A program made the position numbers and the translations under genes. From Parvibaculum sp963696585 (GTDB lineage: Bacteria > Pseudomonadota > Alphaproteobacteria > Parvibaculales > Parvibaculaceae): DNA of 64,000 nt. The notes beneath the pieces were generated by a model, which saw nothing but the letters and a program-made list of their open reading frames with translations, was not told the origin of the DNA and ran no database searches. Where the stretch lies: the NCBI GenBank assembly GCA_963696585.1, contig CAVOKW010000033.1:91521-155520 (forward strand), given 5' to 3'. Below are positions 32,114 through 40,679 of the stretch, piece by piece; the first letter of the stretch is position 1, and each line of letters starts with the position of its first letter.

Positions 32114-34309
32114 ATGACCACTTATGAAAACTTTTCATTGGATATCGATGCTGATGGCATCGCGCTCATCACCTGGGACATGCCCGGTCGCAGCATGAAC
32201 GTGCTGTCGGCAAGCTCCATGGGCGATCTTGAAGCCATCATCGAACGCATCGCGAGCGATGCGGCGATCAAGGGCGCCGTCATCACCTCGGGCAAGGCGT
32301 CGGGCTTTTGCGCCGGTGCCGACCTCTCCATGATGGCGGGCAATTCTGGCGGCGGTGTCGGCAGCGCAGGCGATGATCGCGTCAAGAAGCTCTACGAGAA
32401 CAACCTGCATCTCAACATGATGTTCCGGCGTCTGGAAACTTGCGGCAAGCCCATTGCGGCAGCGATCAATGGCGTTGCCATGGGGGGCGGTCTCGAAGTC
32501 GCGCTCGCTTGCCATTATCGCGTGGTGTCGGACAATCCGAAAATCCAGATGGCCCTGCCGGAGGCCAAAGTCGGCCTGCTGCCCGGCGGTGGCGGCACAC
32601 AGCGCCTGCCGCGTTTGCTGGGGGCCGCCAAGGCCTTGCCGCTTCTGCTGCAAGGCACCTCGCTCTCCCCCCAGGAAGCCCTGGAAATCGGCCTTGTGCA
32701 CAAACTGGCGCCCGCCGCCCAGATCGTTGCCGAAGCCAAGGCGCTGGTGAAGTCAGGTGAAGCGGTCCAGCCCTGGGACAAGAAGGGATACAAGATCCCC
32801 GGCGGCACCGCGCATACATCCGCAGGCTCGGTCTTCACCATCGGTGTCGCCCAGCTCCACAAGCAGAGCCATGGCAATTATCCGGCGCAGAAATACATCA
32901 TGTCCTGCGTTTATGAAGGCATCCTCGTGCCGATCGAGGCCGGTCTTCGCATTGAAACACGCTACTTCACCAAGCTGATGCTTGATCCGCGTTCCAAGGC
33001 GATGATCCGTTCGCTGTTTCTCTCCATGCAGGAATTGCAGAAAGGCGCGCGCCGCCCTGCCGGTCAGCCCGCTTTCACCGTCAGGAAGCTCGGCATCCTC
33101 GGGGCGGGCATGATGGGCGCGGGCATTGCCTATGTGTCAGCGCAAGCTGGCATCGAGGTCGTGCTGCTCGACACCGATCTGGCCAAGGCCGACAAGGGCA
33201 AGGCCTATTCGGTCAAGCTGCTCGATAAGGCGCTGGCCAAGGGCCGGACAACCGAAGAGAAGGTCGCCCAAACCCTCTCCCTCATCACCCCGACATCGGA
33301 TTATGAGGCGCTGCGTGGTTGCGACCTCATCATCGAGGCCGTGTTCGAGAACCGTCAGGTCAAGGCTGAGGTTACACAGAAGTCCGAACCCATGCTTGCC
33401 GATGGCGGCATCTATGGCTCCAACACCTCGACGCTGCCGATCACCAGCCTGGCGGAAGCCAGCCGCAAGGCGGAAAACTTCATCGGCATCCACTTCTTTT
33501 CGCCAGTGGACAAGATGCAGCTTGTCGAAATCATCATGGGTCAGGCAACGAGTCAGGAAACGCTCGCCAAAGCCATGGACTACGTCAAGCAGATCAAAAA
33601 GACGCCGATTGTCGTGCAGGACAGCCGTGGTTTCTTCACCTCGCGCTGCTTTGGCACCTATATCGGCGAGGGTCTCGCCATGCTCGCCGAAGGCATCAAG
33701 CCTGCCATCATCGAAAATGTGGGCCGCATGACGGGCATGCCCATGCCGCCCCTTGCCCTGAATGATGAAGTCGCCCTCGACCTTTCCTACAAGGTTCGTC
33801 AGCAGACAAAAAAGGATCTCGGCGACAAATATGTGCCGACACCTGCCGATCCGATCATCGAAAAAATGGTCGAAAGCCTGGGCCGCATTGGCAAGAAGGC
33901 GGGCAAGGGCTTCTATGACTATGCGTCCGACGGCAAAAAGAAGCTGTGGCCTGGCCTTTCCGATCTCGTGCCCGTCACCAGGGATATCGATGACGTCGAT
34001 GTCGAGGAGCTCAAACAGCGCTTCCTCTATATTCAGGCGCTGGAGGCGGCCCGATGCTTTGAAGAGGGCGTTGTCACCGATGTGCGCGATGCTGATGTCG
34101 GGGCCATTCTCGGCTGGGGCTTTGCGCCCTGGACGGGCGGCCCTCTCTCGCTCATCGACATGGTCGGCCCACGCGTCTTTGTCGAAACCTGCGACCGCTT
34201 TGCGCAGAAATATGGCGAACGCTTCAAGCCATCCAAACTGCTGCGCGACATGGCCGAGAAGGGCGACACTTTCTATGGTCGCTTCGCGCCACAAAAGGCC
34301 GCTGCCTGA
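32114..34309 (+). CDS. fadJ: Enoyl-CoA hydratase / 3-hydroxyacyl-CoA dehydrogenase fusion
   Basis: 731 residues from the ATG at 32114. The crotonase domain (1-190) has oxyanion region INGVAMGGGLEVALACHYRV and catalytic Glu in ALPEAKVGLLPGGGG. From about 318 comes the NAD-binding domain (LGILGAGMMGAGIAYV), with the catalytic His in IGIHFFSPVDKMQ and the C-terminal 3HCDH domain (LALNDEVALDLSY; a second half near 645-720). It hydrates enoyl-CoA and oxidises the 3-hydroxyacyl-CoA. The gene symbol is by architecture; fadB is an equal choice. Last gene of the operon, closed by the terminator at 34332. Confidence 0.94.
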   Translation: MTTYENFSLDIDADGIALITWDMPGRSMNVLSASSMGDLEAIIERIASDAAIKGAVITSGKASGFCAGADLSMMAGNSGGGVGSAGDDRVKKLYENNLHLNMMFRRLETCGKPIAAAINGVAMGGGLEVALACHYRVVSDNPKIQMALPEAKVGLLPGGGGTQRLPRLLGAAKALPLLLQGTSLSPQEALEIGLVHKLAPAAQIVAEAKALVKSGEAVQPWDKKGYKIPGGTAHTSAGSVFTIGVAQLHKQSHGNYPAQKYIMSCVYEGILVPIEAGLRIETRYFTKLMLDPRSKAMIRSLFLSMQELQKGARRPAGQPAFTVRKLGILGAGMMGAGIAYVSAQAGIEVVLLDTDLAKADKGKAYSVKLLDKALAKGRTTEEKVAQTLSLITPTSDYEALRGCDLIIEAVFENRQVKAEVTQKSEPMLADGGIYGSNTSTLPITSLAEASRKAENFIGIHFFSPVDKMQLVEIIMGQATSQETLAKAMDYVKQIKKTPIVVQDSRGFFTSRCFGTYIGEGLAMLAEGIKPAIIENVGRMTGMPMPPLALNDEVALDLSYKVRQQTKKDLGDKYVPTPADPIIEKMVESLGRIGKKAGKGFYDYASDGKKKLWPGLSDLVPVTRDIDDVDVEELKQRFLYIQALEAARCFEEGVVTDVRDADVGAILGWGFAPWTGGPLSLIDMVGPRVFVETCDRFAQKYGERFKPSKLLRDMAEKGDTFYGRFAPQKAAA

Positions 34310-34331
34310 TTTTCGGGCAATTTGAATAGAG

Positions 34332-34361
34332 CCCCCCACCGTCCCGGTGGGGGGTCTTTGT
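34332..34361 (+). terminator. Rho-independent terminator of the beta-oxidation operon
   Basis: Nine-base-pair GC stem CCCCCCACC/GGTGGGGGG with a five-base loop, directly followed by TCTTTGTTTG. It lies 23 bases after the fadJ stop. Confidence 0.93.
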
Positions 34362-34411
34362 TTGCCCACAAGTTTCGGCTATGCTCGTGCCACTTCTTTC
34401 CGAGTGGGCTC

Positions 34412-35125
34412 ATGTCATTTTCCAGATCATTCCTTGTCGCTTTGGTGTGGTTGCCATGCCTGGCAGGCTTGGCCTGCGGTGCTGAGCCTGAGGATATGCC
34501 GATGTCACAAATGGCGCCGGTCATCGAAAGGGGTGATCGCGTCCCGCAGGGTGCTGCAATCGCGCCGCCCGCGCCCGGCATGTCCGGGTCTGCGGGCAAC
34601 CCGGATGACAATGACCTGATGTGCGAACATGCGCCCGCCGGTACCGTCGTCGAGGTGCCTGCGCCCTTCAATCAGTGGCTTGTTCTTGTTTGTTCGCCCA
34701 TTGGGCAGGCGCTGGTTCCTGTGAAGGGCGCAAGCTGGGTCGCGCATGGCACACTTGATCCGATTTCCATTCTGGCGCAACCGCCCACGGCCAGCGTCAT
34801 TCCGCCCTCGGACGAATTTGATCCGCGTTATGGCCTGCGCTTCAAGACACTCATCGGGATCAAGGCGCAGGATGAGCGCCACAAGCGCGCGCTGGCCATG
34901 CTCAAACTTGCCTCTGGCGCCGATCCTGTGCCGACCGTGGAGGAGATCTGGCAACTCGACGCTGTCAGCAATATTGTCGACACGCGATACAATATCTTCT
35001 TCTACACCCGGAAGGAGAAGCCGCAGCGCATCATCGCCTGTCTGGATCAGTGCCAGCAGGCCTTGTTGCTGGATGTTGTGCCCAGTGTGAAGGTCAGTGA
35101 GGCAACCCCGGGTCTGCGTCCTTGA
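34412..35125 (+). CDS. Secreted protein of unknown function
   Basis: 237 residues from the ATG at 34412. The N-terminus (FLVALVWLPCLAGLACGA) is a Sec signal peptide. The mature part has four Cys in total, with one pair near the end (ACLDQCQQALLLD) that could form a disulfide. No known domain is recognised; weak overall likeness to periplasmic envelope proteins does not justify a name. It stands alone after the operon terminator and before the GST gene. Confidence 0.72.
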   Translation: MSFSRSFLVALVWLPCLAGLACGAEPEDMPMSQMAPVIERGDRVPQGAAIAPPAPGMSGSAGNPDDNDLMCEHAPAGTVVEVPAPFNQWLVLVCSPIGQALVPVKGASWVAHGTLDPISILAQPPTASVIPPSDEFDPRYGLRFKTLIGIKAQDERHKRALAMLKLASGADPVPTVEEIWQLDAVSNIVDTRYNIFFYTRKEKPQRIIACLDQCQQALLLDVVPSVKVSEATPGLRP

Positions 35126-35170
35126 TCCTTTTCGTTGTTCGGAAATGACTGAGCCGTTATTTGCCACAAA

Positions 35171-35196
35171 TGGCCAAACCTGCGCTAAATTGGCCA
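35171..35196. promoter_or_regulatory. Inverted repeat upstream of the GST gene, possible operator
   Basis: TGGCCAA (35171-35177) and TTGGCCA (35190-35196) form a seven-base inverted repeat with 19 bases centre to centre, about two helical turns, 40 bases before the GST start. Spacing suits a dimeric regulator, but no regulator is identified. Confidence 0.35.
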
Positions 35197-35234
35197 AGAC
35201 AACATGATCGCCACAGGCGGCAGCAGGGGAAGAC

Positions 35235-36341
35235 ATGACTCGGGGATACAGCCTTTACGGCGCTGAAGTCAGCTATTTCACGGGCAAGGTGCGCGCCTAT
35301 CTGCGCTACAAGCGCATCCCCTTTGCTGAATATGTCGCGGACCGCAAAGCCTATATGGACGTCATCCTGCCGCGTGTCGGCTGGCCGGTTATTCCCGTGG
35401 TCATCACGCCTGAGGATGAAACGCTTCAGGATTCATCCGACATCATCGACGAGCTGGAGCGCCGCTTTCCCGAGGCGCCCGTTATGCCCTCCATGCCGCG
35501 CCAGCGTCTGGCCGCGCTCATGCTGGAAGTCTATGGCGATGAATGGCTCAAGATTCCCGCCATGCATTATCGCTGGACCAAAAATCGTGATTGGGCGATT
35601 GGCGAGTTTGGCGCGCTGACCCTGCCCGCCGCTTCGAAGGACGAACAACGCGCAGCGGGCGAAGTCATCGCCCGGCCCTTTGCCGGCGCGCTTCCCGCAT
35701 TGGGCATCACGCCCGCCAATGGTCATGCCATCGAAAAATCCTATGAAGGCTTGCTGCACGATCTCAATGTGCATTTCGGCAAGTATGAGTTTTTGCTCGG
35801 CTCGCGTCCTTCGATTGGCGACTTCGGTCTGATCGGGCCGCTTTATGCGCATCAATATCGCGACCCGGCCTCGGGCGAGATCATGAAGGCGCAGGCGCCC
35901 CATGTCGTGCGCTGGGTCAAGAACATGATGAGGCCGCCACATCCCAAGGGCGGCGAGTTTCTGGCAGGCGATGAAATCCCCGAAACGCTCAAGCCTGTAC
36001 TGGCGCGCTTCGCGCATGAAATGATCCCGGTGCTGGTTTCAACGGCCCGCCGCCTGCGCGAATGGCAGGCAGAAAATCCGCAAGGCAGGGACGGCGCCGG
36101 CGAAATGCCGCGCGCACTCGGCATGCATGATTTTTCGCTTGAGGGCGTCACTGAAAAACGGGCGATCTTCCCCTTCGAACTCTGGATGTTGCAGCGCCCC
36201 CTTGATGCCCTGGCTTCGTTTGAAGGACAGGGCCTGAAATCGGCAGAAGCCCTGCTGCATGACATCGGTGCCGATACGCTGGCGGCCTTTCCGGCCTTTC
36301 CGCGTCTCACGCGCCGCCATTTCAAACTCGTGTTTGCCTGA
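35235..36341 (+). CDS. Glutathione S-transferase family protein, extended
   Basis: 368 residues, about 150 longer than a standard GST. The thioredoxin-like N-domain spans 1-80 (YSLYGAEVSYFTGKVRAYLRYKRIPF; cis-Pro in WPVIPVV and the glutathione-contact Asp/Ser in LQDSSDIIDELE). The C-terminal helical domain is followed by an extra alpha region that carries LGMHDFSLEGVTEKRAIFPFELWMLQ. Such long forms occur in alphaproteobacteria and metazoa with unknown substrates. The neighbouring hydrolase gene starts 23 bases downstream. Confidence 0.85.
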   Translation: MTRGYSLYGAEVSYFTGKVRAYLRYKRIPFAEYVADRKAYMDVILPRVGWPVIPVVITPEDETLQDSSDIIDELERRFPEAPVMPSMPRQRLAALMLEVYGDEWLKIPAMHYRWTKNRDWAIGEFGALTLPAASKDEQRAAGEVIARPFAGALPALGITPANGHAIEKSYEGLLHDLNVHFGKYEFLLGSRPSIGDFGLIGPLYAHQYRDPASGEIMKAQAPHVVRWVKNMMRPPHPKGGEFLAGDEIPETLKPVLARFAHEMIPVLVSTARRLREWQAENPQGRDGAGEMPRALGMHDFSLEGVTEKRAIFPFELWMLQRPLDALASFEGQGLKSAEALLHDIGADTLAAFPAFPRLTRRHFKLVFA

Positions 36342-36364
36342 TCGCCCGGAAAGTCAAAACGCCC

Positions 36365-37303
36365 ATGACCTCTGTCAATCCCAGCATTCATATGCATGAC
36401 GACGACAAGCCGTCACGTCGCACATTGCCCGTCGAGAGTGGCATTCTCACCTTTCTGGAATGGCCCCACGAACAGGGCAAATCACCGCTGCATTTTGCCC
36501 ATGCCAATGGCTTCAATGCGATGACCTATCGCCGCTTGCTCAATCCCCTGAGTGGCCGGTTCCGCATTCGCGCCTGGGACGCGCGCGGCCATGGCGAAAC
36601 CTTGCTGCCTGCCGATCCCGCCAGTCACAGCAACTGGCATGTTTTTCGCGACGACATGATTTTGATGCTGGAGCGCTTTGCCGATGTCGCGGGCAGCCCG
36701 GTGTTGCTGGCCGGTCATTCCATGGGCGCGACCGTCAGTCTCATGGTGGCGGCCGAACGTCCCGATCTCGTGCGCGGCCTCTGCCTTGTCGATCCGGTGC
36801 TGATCCCGCGCCATATAGGCCGCCTCATGCGGTTCATCCGCCGCTTCGGTCTCAAAGCCCCGCTCATTGCCATAGCAGACGCCGCCGAGCGCCGCCGCGC
36901 CGTCTTTCCGGACCGCGCCACCATGTTCAATTCCTATCGCGGGCGTGGCGCCTTCCGCACCTGGCCTGACGATGTGTTGCGCGATTATATCGAAGGCGGC
37001 ACCATCGATCTGCCGGATGGACAGGTCGCTCTCACCTGTTCGCCCGGCTGGGAAGCGGCCAATTTCCGCGCCCAGGGACACGATGTCTGGGAAGCGATTG
37101 AGGCGCTGGCGCGTCCCTTGACGCTCATCTATTCCGGCCCGACTTCCTCCACCTGCCGTGCGCCCGGCCCGCAGCTTCTGGCTGAATGCGATCCCGGCGC
37201 CACCATCCTGCGCATTGGTCAGGCTTCGCACTTCCTGCCCATGGAATATCCCGAAGCCGTGCGGCGTGAATTGCTGGCGCTTGATGCGCGGATCACAGGC
37301 TAG
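36365..37303 (+). CDS. Alpha/beta hydrolase
   Basis: 312 residues. Strand-1 FAHANGFNAMTYRRLL supplies the oxyanion hole (HANG), the nucleophile is Ser in LAGHSMGATVSL, an Asp after strand 6/7 and the final His in QASHFLPMEYPEAV. Substrate unknown; the fold suits esters, epoxides or haloalkanes. It forms a probable operon with the GST gene upstream and the 80-residue protein 5 bases downstream. Confidence 0.87.
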   Translation: MTSVNPSIHMHDDDKPSRRTLPVESGILTFLEWPHEQGKSPLHFAHANGFNAMTYRRLLNPLSGRFRIRAWDARGHGETLLPADPASHSNWHVFRDDMILMLERFADVAGSPVLLAGHSMGATVSLMVAAERPDLVRGLCLVDPVLIPRHIGRLMRFIRRFGLKAPLIAIADAAERRRAVFPDRATMFNSYRGRGAFRTWPDDVLRDYIEGGTIDLPDGQVALTCSPGWEAANFRAQGHDVWEAIEALARPLTLIYSGPTSSTCRAPGPQLLAECDPGATILRIGQASHFLPMEYPEAVRRELLALDARITG

Positions 37304-37308
37304 CCCTC

Positions 37309-37551
37309 GTGCTTCTCGCGCCGTTTACATTGGCCGAAGACGATCCCGCACGCAGCGAGAAGGAATCCGCCTTGCGCGCGCTGAGCGAGGCCGATCTCCT
37401 CACGCTCTACCGTCAAACGCGCCTTCTCGCCGCCGCCGCCACGCGCGCCCATGACATGCCGCAATTGCTGCCCATGGTGCGCGGCATGAAAACCATCCAG
37501 CGCATCGCCGCCGAGCGCGGGTTGATCATTCGCCGCGAGAAGCGCGCTTAA
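37309..37551 (+). CDS. Small hypothetical helical protein
   Basis: 80 residues from a GTG at 37309, 5 bases after the hydrolase stop. Predominantly helical and charged (LSEADLLTLYRQTRLLAAAATRA). Codon use matches its neighbours and the tight spacing supports a real gene. No family recognised. Its stop overlaps the convergent thioesterase gene by 4 bases. Confidence 0.55.
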   Translation: MLLAPFTLAEDDPARSEKESALRALSEADLLTLYRQTRLLAAAATRAHDMPQLLPMVRGMKTIQRIAAERGLIIRREKRA

Positions 37552-38510
37552 ACGCCCAATCCCGGTATCACGAGCCTTTCCAGCTCCGCGCGCATATCGT
37601 CGGGAATCGCCATCGCCTTGCGTGTTGTCAGATCAAGCGCAATCGCCACAGCCTCTGCCGTCGCAAGGCAGGCGCCGCTCTCATAATCAAACAGCCAATG
37701 CGCCCAGATATAGGTCTTGCTGGAAACCGCTTTCAGCCCGCTGCGCAACACGCAGACATCGCCAACCTTCGGGTAACGGCGATAGATGAAACGATATTCA
37801 AGCGCCGCGCCGCCTGTCTTGTTGCCGCCCACACTTTGCGATCTGTCCTCGCCATGGGTCGCTGCGAGCAGATTGGAAATGGCATCCGACACAATGCCCA
37901 TATAGTGCCGCGTCAGCAGATAGCCCTGTCCATCGCACATGGTTTCCTGCACTTCGCCCATATAGGCCGCCACCATGCCCATGGCTTCTGCGTCAGCCAG
38001 CATCGGCGCGGCGCGAGGTGGCGTGATTTCCAGCCCGCGTGGTGCGCCATGCGCCGGCATGTCGATCATCAACAGGCGGGCTTGGGCGATGGCGCTGTCA
38101 GGCAGCTTGCGTGGCAAGCGGTCATTCTCGCCGCGCAGTTCAACAAGCGCCGTCACGCTCGCGGCAATCTCGCCATTCGTCGGGTTCACCATCTCGCTGT
38201 AAACACGCATCGCCGTTTCGGTGACATCGAGCACACCCGCACGCCAGAAAAACGGCGCACCGGGACGTTGCTCGCGCAGAAAGCGCACATGATGATCGCG
38301 CGCCATCAGCCTTGCGCCATGCCTGGCGCTGAAGTCGCGTCCCAATCCCAGTTTCACGCCGAGAGCGGCAAGACCCTGCGTTGCCTTCTCCATATAGAAC
38401 TGCACATTCATGTGACCCATCTGGTCACATTCCCAAGTTTGCACGCTGCTGCGGGCAACTTCGGTCATTGTCTGCACGCGGTTCTGGGTATTTTCGTTCA
38501 TCTCGGTCAT
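37548..38510 (-). CDS. Acyl-CoA thioesterase with two hot-dog domains
   Basis: 320 residues. The first 4HBT domain (VQTWECDQMGHMNVQFYMEKA; Asp in the D-x-x-G-H-M-N motif is catalytic) is followed by a second related domain near residue 200 (RHYMGIVSDAISNLLA). Such double-hot-dog proteins include betainyl-CoA thioesterase-like enzymes, but the substrate is not evident. Nearby beta-oxidation genes suggest acyl-CoA turnover. A minus-strand terminator at 38535-38570 isolates it from the methyltransferase gene upstream. Confidence 0.84.
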   Translation of the reverse strand: MTEMNENTQNRVQTMTEVARSSVQTWECDQMGHMNVQFYMEKATQGLAALGVKLGLGRDFSARHGARLMARDHHVRFLREQRPGAPFFWRAGVLDVTETAMRVYSEMVNPTNGEIAASVTALVELRGENDRLPRKLPDSAIAQARLLMIDMPAHGAPRGLEITPPRAAPMLADAEAMGMVAAYMGEVQETMCDGQGYLLTRHYMGIVSDAISNLLAATHGEDRSQSVGGNKTGGAALEYRFIYRRYPKVGDVCVLRSGLKAVSSKTYIWAHWLFDYESGACLATAEAVAIALDLTTRKAMAIPDDMRAELERLVIPGLGV

Positions 38511-38534
38511 GGCTCTTCCGGCTTCTGGTGACGC

Positions 38535-38570
38535 AAAAAATCCCGGCTCGCATGGGAAGCAAGGCCGGGA
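38535..38570 (-). terminator. Rho-independent terminator (minus strand)
   Basis: On the minus strand: TCCCGGC, a 16-base loop, GCCGGGA, then TTTTTT. It ends transcripts of the TPR-methyltransferase gene before the thioesterase gene. A further GC hairpin (near 38672-38693, arms CCCTCCCC/GGGGAGGG) lies right after the methyltransferase stop. Confidence 0.82.
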
Positions 38571-38706
38571 TCAACAGACTAGGGGCAGGCAGACAACTTG
38601 TCAGCGTTTCTTGAACAGCCGCTGCCGTCACGATGTTGACGTCGCGGACATAACGGATATTTTCAAGCCCTCCCCTTGTTCGGGGAGGGGAGAGTCTCGA
38701 CCCGCC

Positions 38707-39930
38707 TCAGAGCTTGCGAAAGAGCCCGGCAAAGGCTGGCACAGCGAGGCGCTTTTCGGTGCGCAACGATGTGTCTTCCAGCGCACTGACGCTGAAACCG
38801 AAATCGCGCGCCAGGCTTTCGAGATAGGCGCGCGCATGGCGAAAGCGGCGTGTCGGCCCGATCTCGTAATCGCCCGGCATGGACGCATCCATTTTCTCGG
38901 CGCTGAACAAAAACCAGCCGCCGCTTTTCAGGGCGCGTTGCAGCGCCTGAAACAGCGATGCGAGATCGCCGAGATAGATGATCGTGTCGCAGGCAATGGC
39001 AAGATCGAGATCATCTTCGCGTGTCGCCAGCGCGCTCACAAGCTCGCCGACCTGCACATCGTCATAGTGACCTGAGGCCTCTGCCGCAGCCACCATGCGC
39101 GGCGAAAGATCCACCCCCATGAGTCGACGACACCAGGGCCGGAACACCGCCCCCGACAGCCCCGTCCCGCAGCCCAGATCCATCGCTTCATATTTTGCCG
39201 CTGGTTCGCCCCAGAAAGGTTCGGCAAGCGCGGCAAGGATCTGCGGTCCGCGATAGGAAAGCGCGCCGGTCATATGTGCGTCATAGCGGGGTGCATAGCC
39301 ATCAAAGAGATGCCGCACATAGGCGCTTGACGCGCGCCTGGGCGCGGCCGTCGCCTTCATCTCGGCCAGGCGAAGGGCGGCGCCGCGCGCATCGCCCGGG
39401 TCGGTTGCCAATGCGGCCTCATAGGCGCGTGTCGCCTTGGCGGTTTCATCCAGCAGCGCCCAGGCTTCGCCGAGCTTGAAATGCGCGCCTGTGGCATCAC
39501 GATCAATTCGTAGCGCGCGCTCCAGCGTCGCAATCGCATCGGGCAGCGCATCGCTGGCAATCTGCGCTTCGCCAAGGGCAATCAGCGCCTCAATCGACTG
39601 ACCGTCAATATAGGTGGCTTCGCGCAGCGTGTGGATCGCCGCCTCGCTCGCGCCACTCGCCAGTTGCGCCCGGCCAAGCAGCGTCATCAGCCGGGCGCCG
39701 CCATGCCCTTCCTGCCGGAATGGCGCGAGCAGTCTCACGGCCCGCGCGGCCTCGTCCATATCCATCAGCAGCATGGCGCATTCGCAGGCCATGCGTGGCG
39801 AAGGATCGGCCTGCGTCAATTGATCGATAAGGGTGAGTGCTTCCGGCCTGGCGCCTTGCGCGATCAGCGCATCGAGGCGTGTCAGTACATCGGGCTCTTC
39901 CGGCATCCCTTCATTCGAAGGCATGGTCAT
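38707..39930 (-). CDS. TPR-repeat SAM-dependent methyltransferase
   Basis: 407 residues from the ATG at 39930. Residues 10-180 form TPR-like helical repeats (AEAALATDPGDARGAALRLAEM and similar). The methyltransferase domain starts near 200; motif I is MDLGCGTGLSG (SAM binding) and motif II/acidic loop MGVDLSPRMVAAA, followed by LDLAIACDTIIYLGDL. The C-terminal half resembles the NodS/BioC-like class I family. The TPR part may bind a protein or peptide substrate. Preceded by a 31-bp tandem repeat. Confidence 0.88.
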   Translation of the reverse strand: MTMPSNEGMPEEPDVLTRLDALIAQGARPEALTLIDQLTQADPSPRMACECAMLLMDMDEAARAVRLLAPFRQEGHGGARLMTLLGRAQLASGASEAAIHTLREATYIDGQSIEALIALGEAQIASDALPDAIATLERALRIDRDATGAHFKLGEAWALLDETAKATRAYEAALATDPGDARGAALRLAEMKATAAPRRASSAYVRHLFDGYAPRYDAHMTGALSYRGPQILAALAEPFWGEPAAKYEAMDLGCGTGLSGAVFRPWCRRLMGVDLSPRMVAAAEASGHYDDVQVGELVSALATREDDLDLAIACDTIIYLGDLASLFQALQRALKSGGWFLFSAEKMDASMPGDYEIGPTRRFRHARAYLESLARDFGFSVSALEDTSLRTEKRLAVPAFAGLFRKL

Positions 39931-39998
39931 ATGCTCACAAAAAACGCCGGGGAGGAGAAATCCCCGCCCCGGCGCTCGCACTATATCTTTTGCCCTCC

Positions 39999-40072
39999 CG
40001 CCCGCAAGGGCGGGAACTTTTTTACATGTCGCCCGCAAGGGCGGGAACTTTTTTACATGTCGCCCGCAAGGG
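39999..40072 (+). repeat. Tandem 31-bp hairpin repeats, 2.4 copies
   Basis: Unit at 39999-40029 and 40030-40060, with a partial third copy to 40072. Each unit holds the hairpin CCCGC-AAGG-GCGGG followed by AACTTTTTT, so each looks like a plus-strand terminator, yet no plus-strand gene ends here. The array is in the 209-base gap between the methyltransferase start and the next minus-strand gene. Confidence 0.9.
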
Positions 40073-40139
40073 GCATGCAGGGCTCAGCCCTTCAACACGC
40101 ACGGGCCGTTGTTGATAACCATCACGCCGCTTTGGCGTC

Positions 40140-40451
40140 TCAAACAAGAAGTTTGTAAACAGCATTCGCCGTGGCGATGAAACGCGATCCGGCCTTTATC
40201 TCGGCCGACATGAACATGACGCTGCGTGTCGCCCGCGTCACCTGAGCCTGGCCTGTGAGGGTCTCGCCGGGCTCTATCGGCCCCACAAAGTCGCAATTGA
40301 TCGACAGGGCCCGGCTCACGGCATCGGGGGCATGGGCCTTGGTCAGACCCTCAAAGAGCCTGGTAAAAAGCGTCATCACGCCGCCATCATCAATCTGGCC
40401 CGATGGTCCGGCGATGTCCGCGCCAGCACTCAATTCAAAACGGTCGGTCAT
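40140..40451 (-). CDS. Short thioesterase-like (hot-dog) protein
   Basis: 103 residues. The segment GGVMTLFTRLFEGLTKAHAP then CDFVGPIEPGETLTGQAQV reads like the second half of a PaaI/4HBT hot-dog fold with strands that close the sheet; the motif near the start (DIAGPSGQIDDGGVM) aligns with the HGG helix region but lacks the His. At 103 residues it is short for the family (130-150). Activity is uncertain. Confidence 0.62.
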   Translation of the reverse strand: MTDRFELSAGADIAGPSGQIDDGGVMTLFTRLFEGLTKAHAPDAVSRALSINCDFVGPIEPGETLTGQAQVTRATRSVMFMSAEIKAGSRFIATANAVYKLLV

Positions 40452-40558
40452 GCAAGGTCTCTGCGACGGGGAAGGGCAATGTCATGCCGCTTGTCTAGCC
40501 CCTGACGGGCGCACTGACAAGAAAGTCACTGATCGGATGGCGCGAACCCAAAATGAAA

Positions 40559-40658
40559 GGCCCGGCACTTTCCCTGATTTGCCTGGGGGGAGGGCAAGAG
40601 GCTGGGAGAGCGCCGGGCCGGGTCATGCAGGACCGGATGGGGGATACCGGTCCTTGCA
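40559..40658 (-). terminator. Two-hairpin structure ending in a terminator (minus strand)
   Basis: Reading the minus strand from 40658: hairpin TGCAAGGACCGG / CCGGTCCTGCA (loop TATCCCCCAT), then long stem GGCCCGGC / GCCGGGCC at the ends of 40619-40559 with an inner TTGCC/GGCAA stem, followed by TTTCATTTTG. This fits a complex terminator for the upstream OmpA-like gene or a small structured RNA. Confidence 0.5.
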
Positions 40659-40679
40659 GAGCATCATGCACATCTTCAG

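Noticed and set aside
30817..32121. 434-codon minus-strand open frame
   Set aside because: Antisense of the fadA thiolase gene; compositionally a shadow.
33137..34369. 410-codon minus-strand open frame
   Set aside because: Antisense of fadJ, and crosses the terminator.
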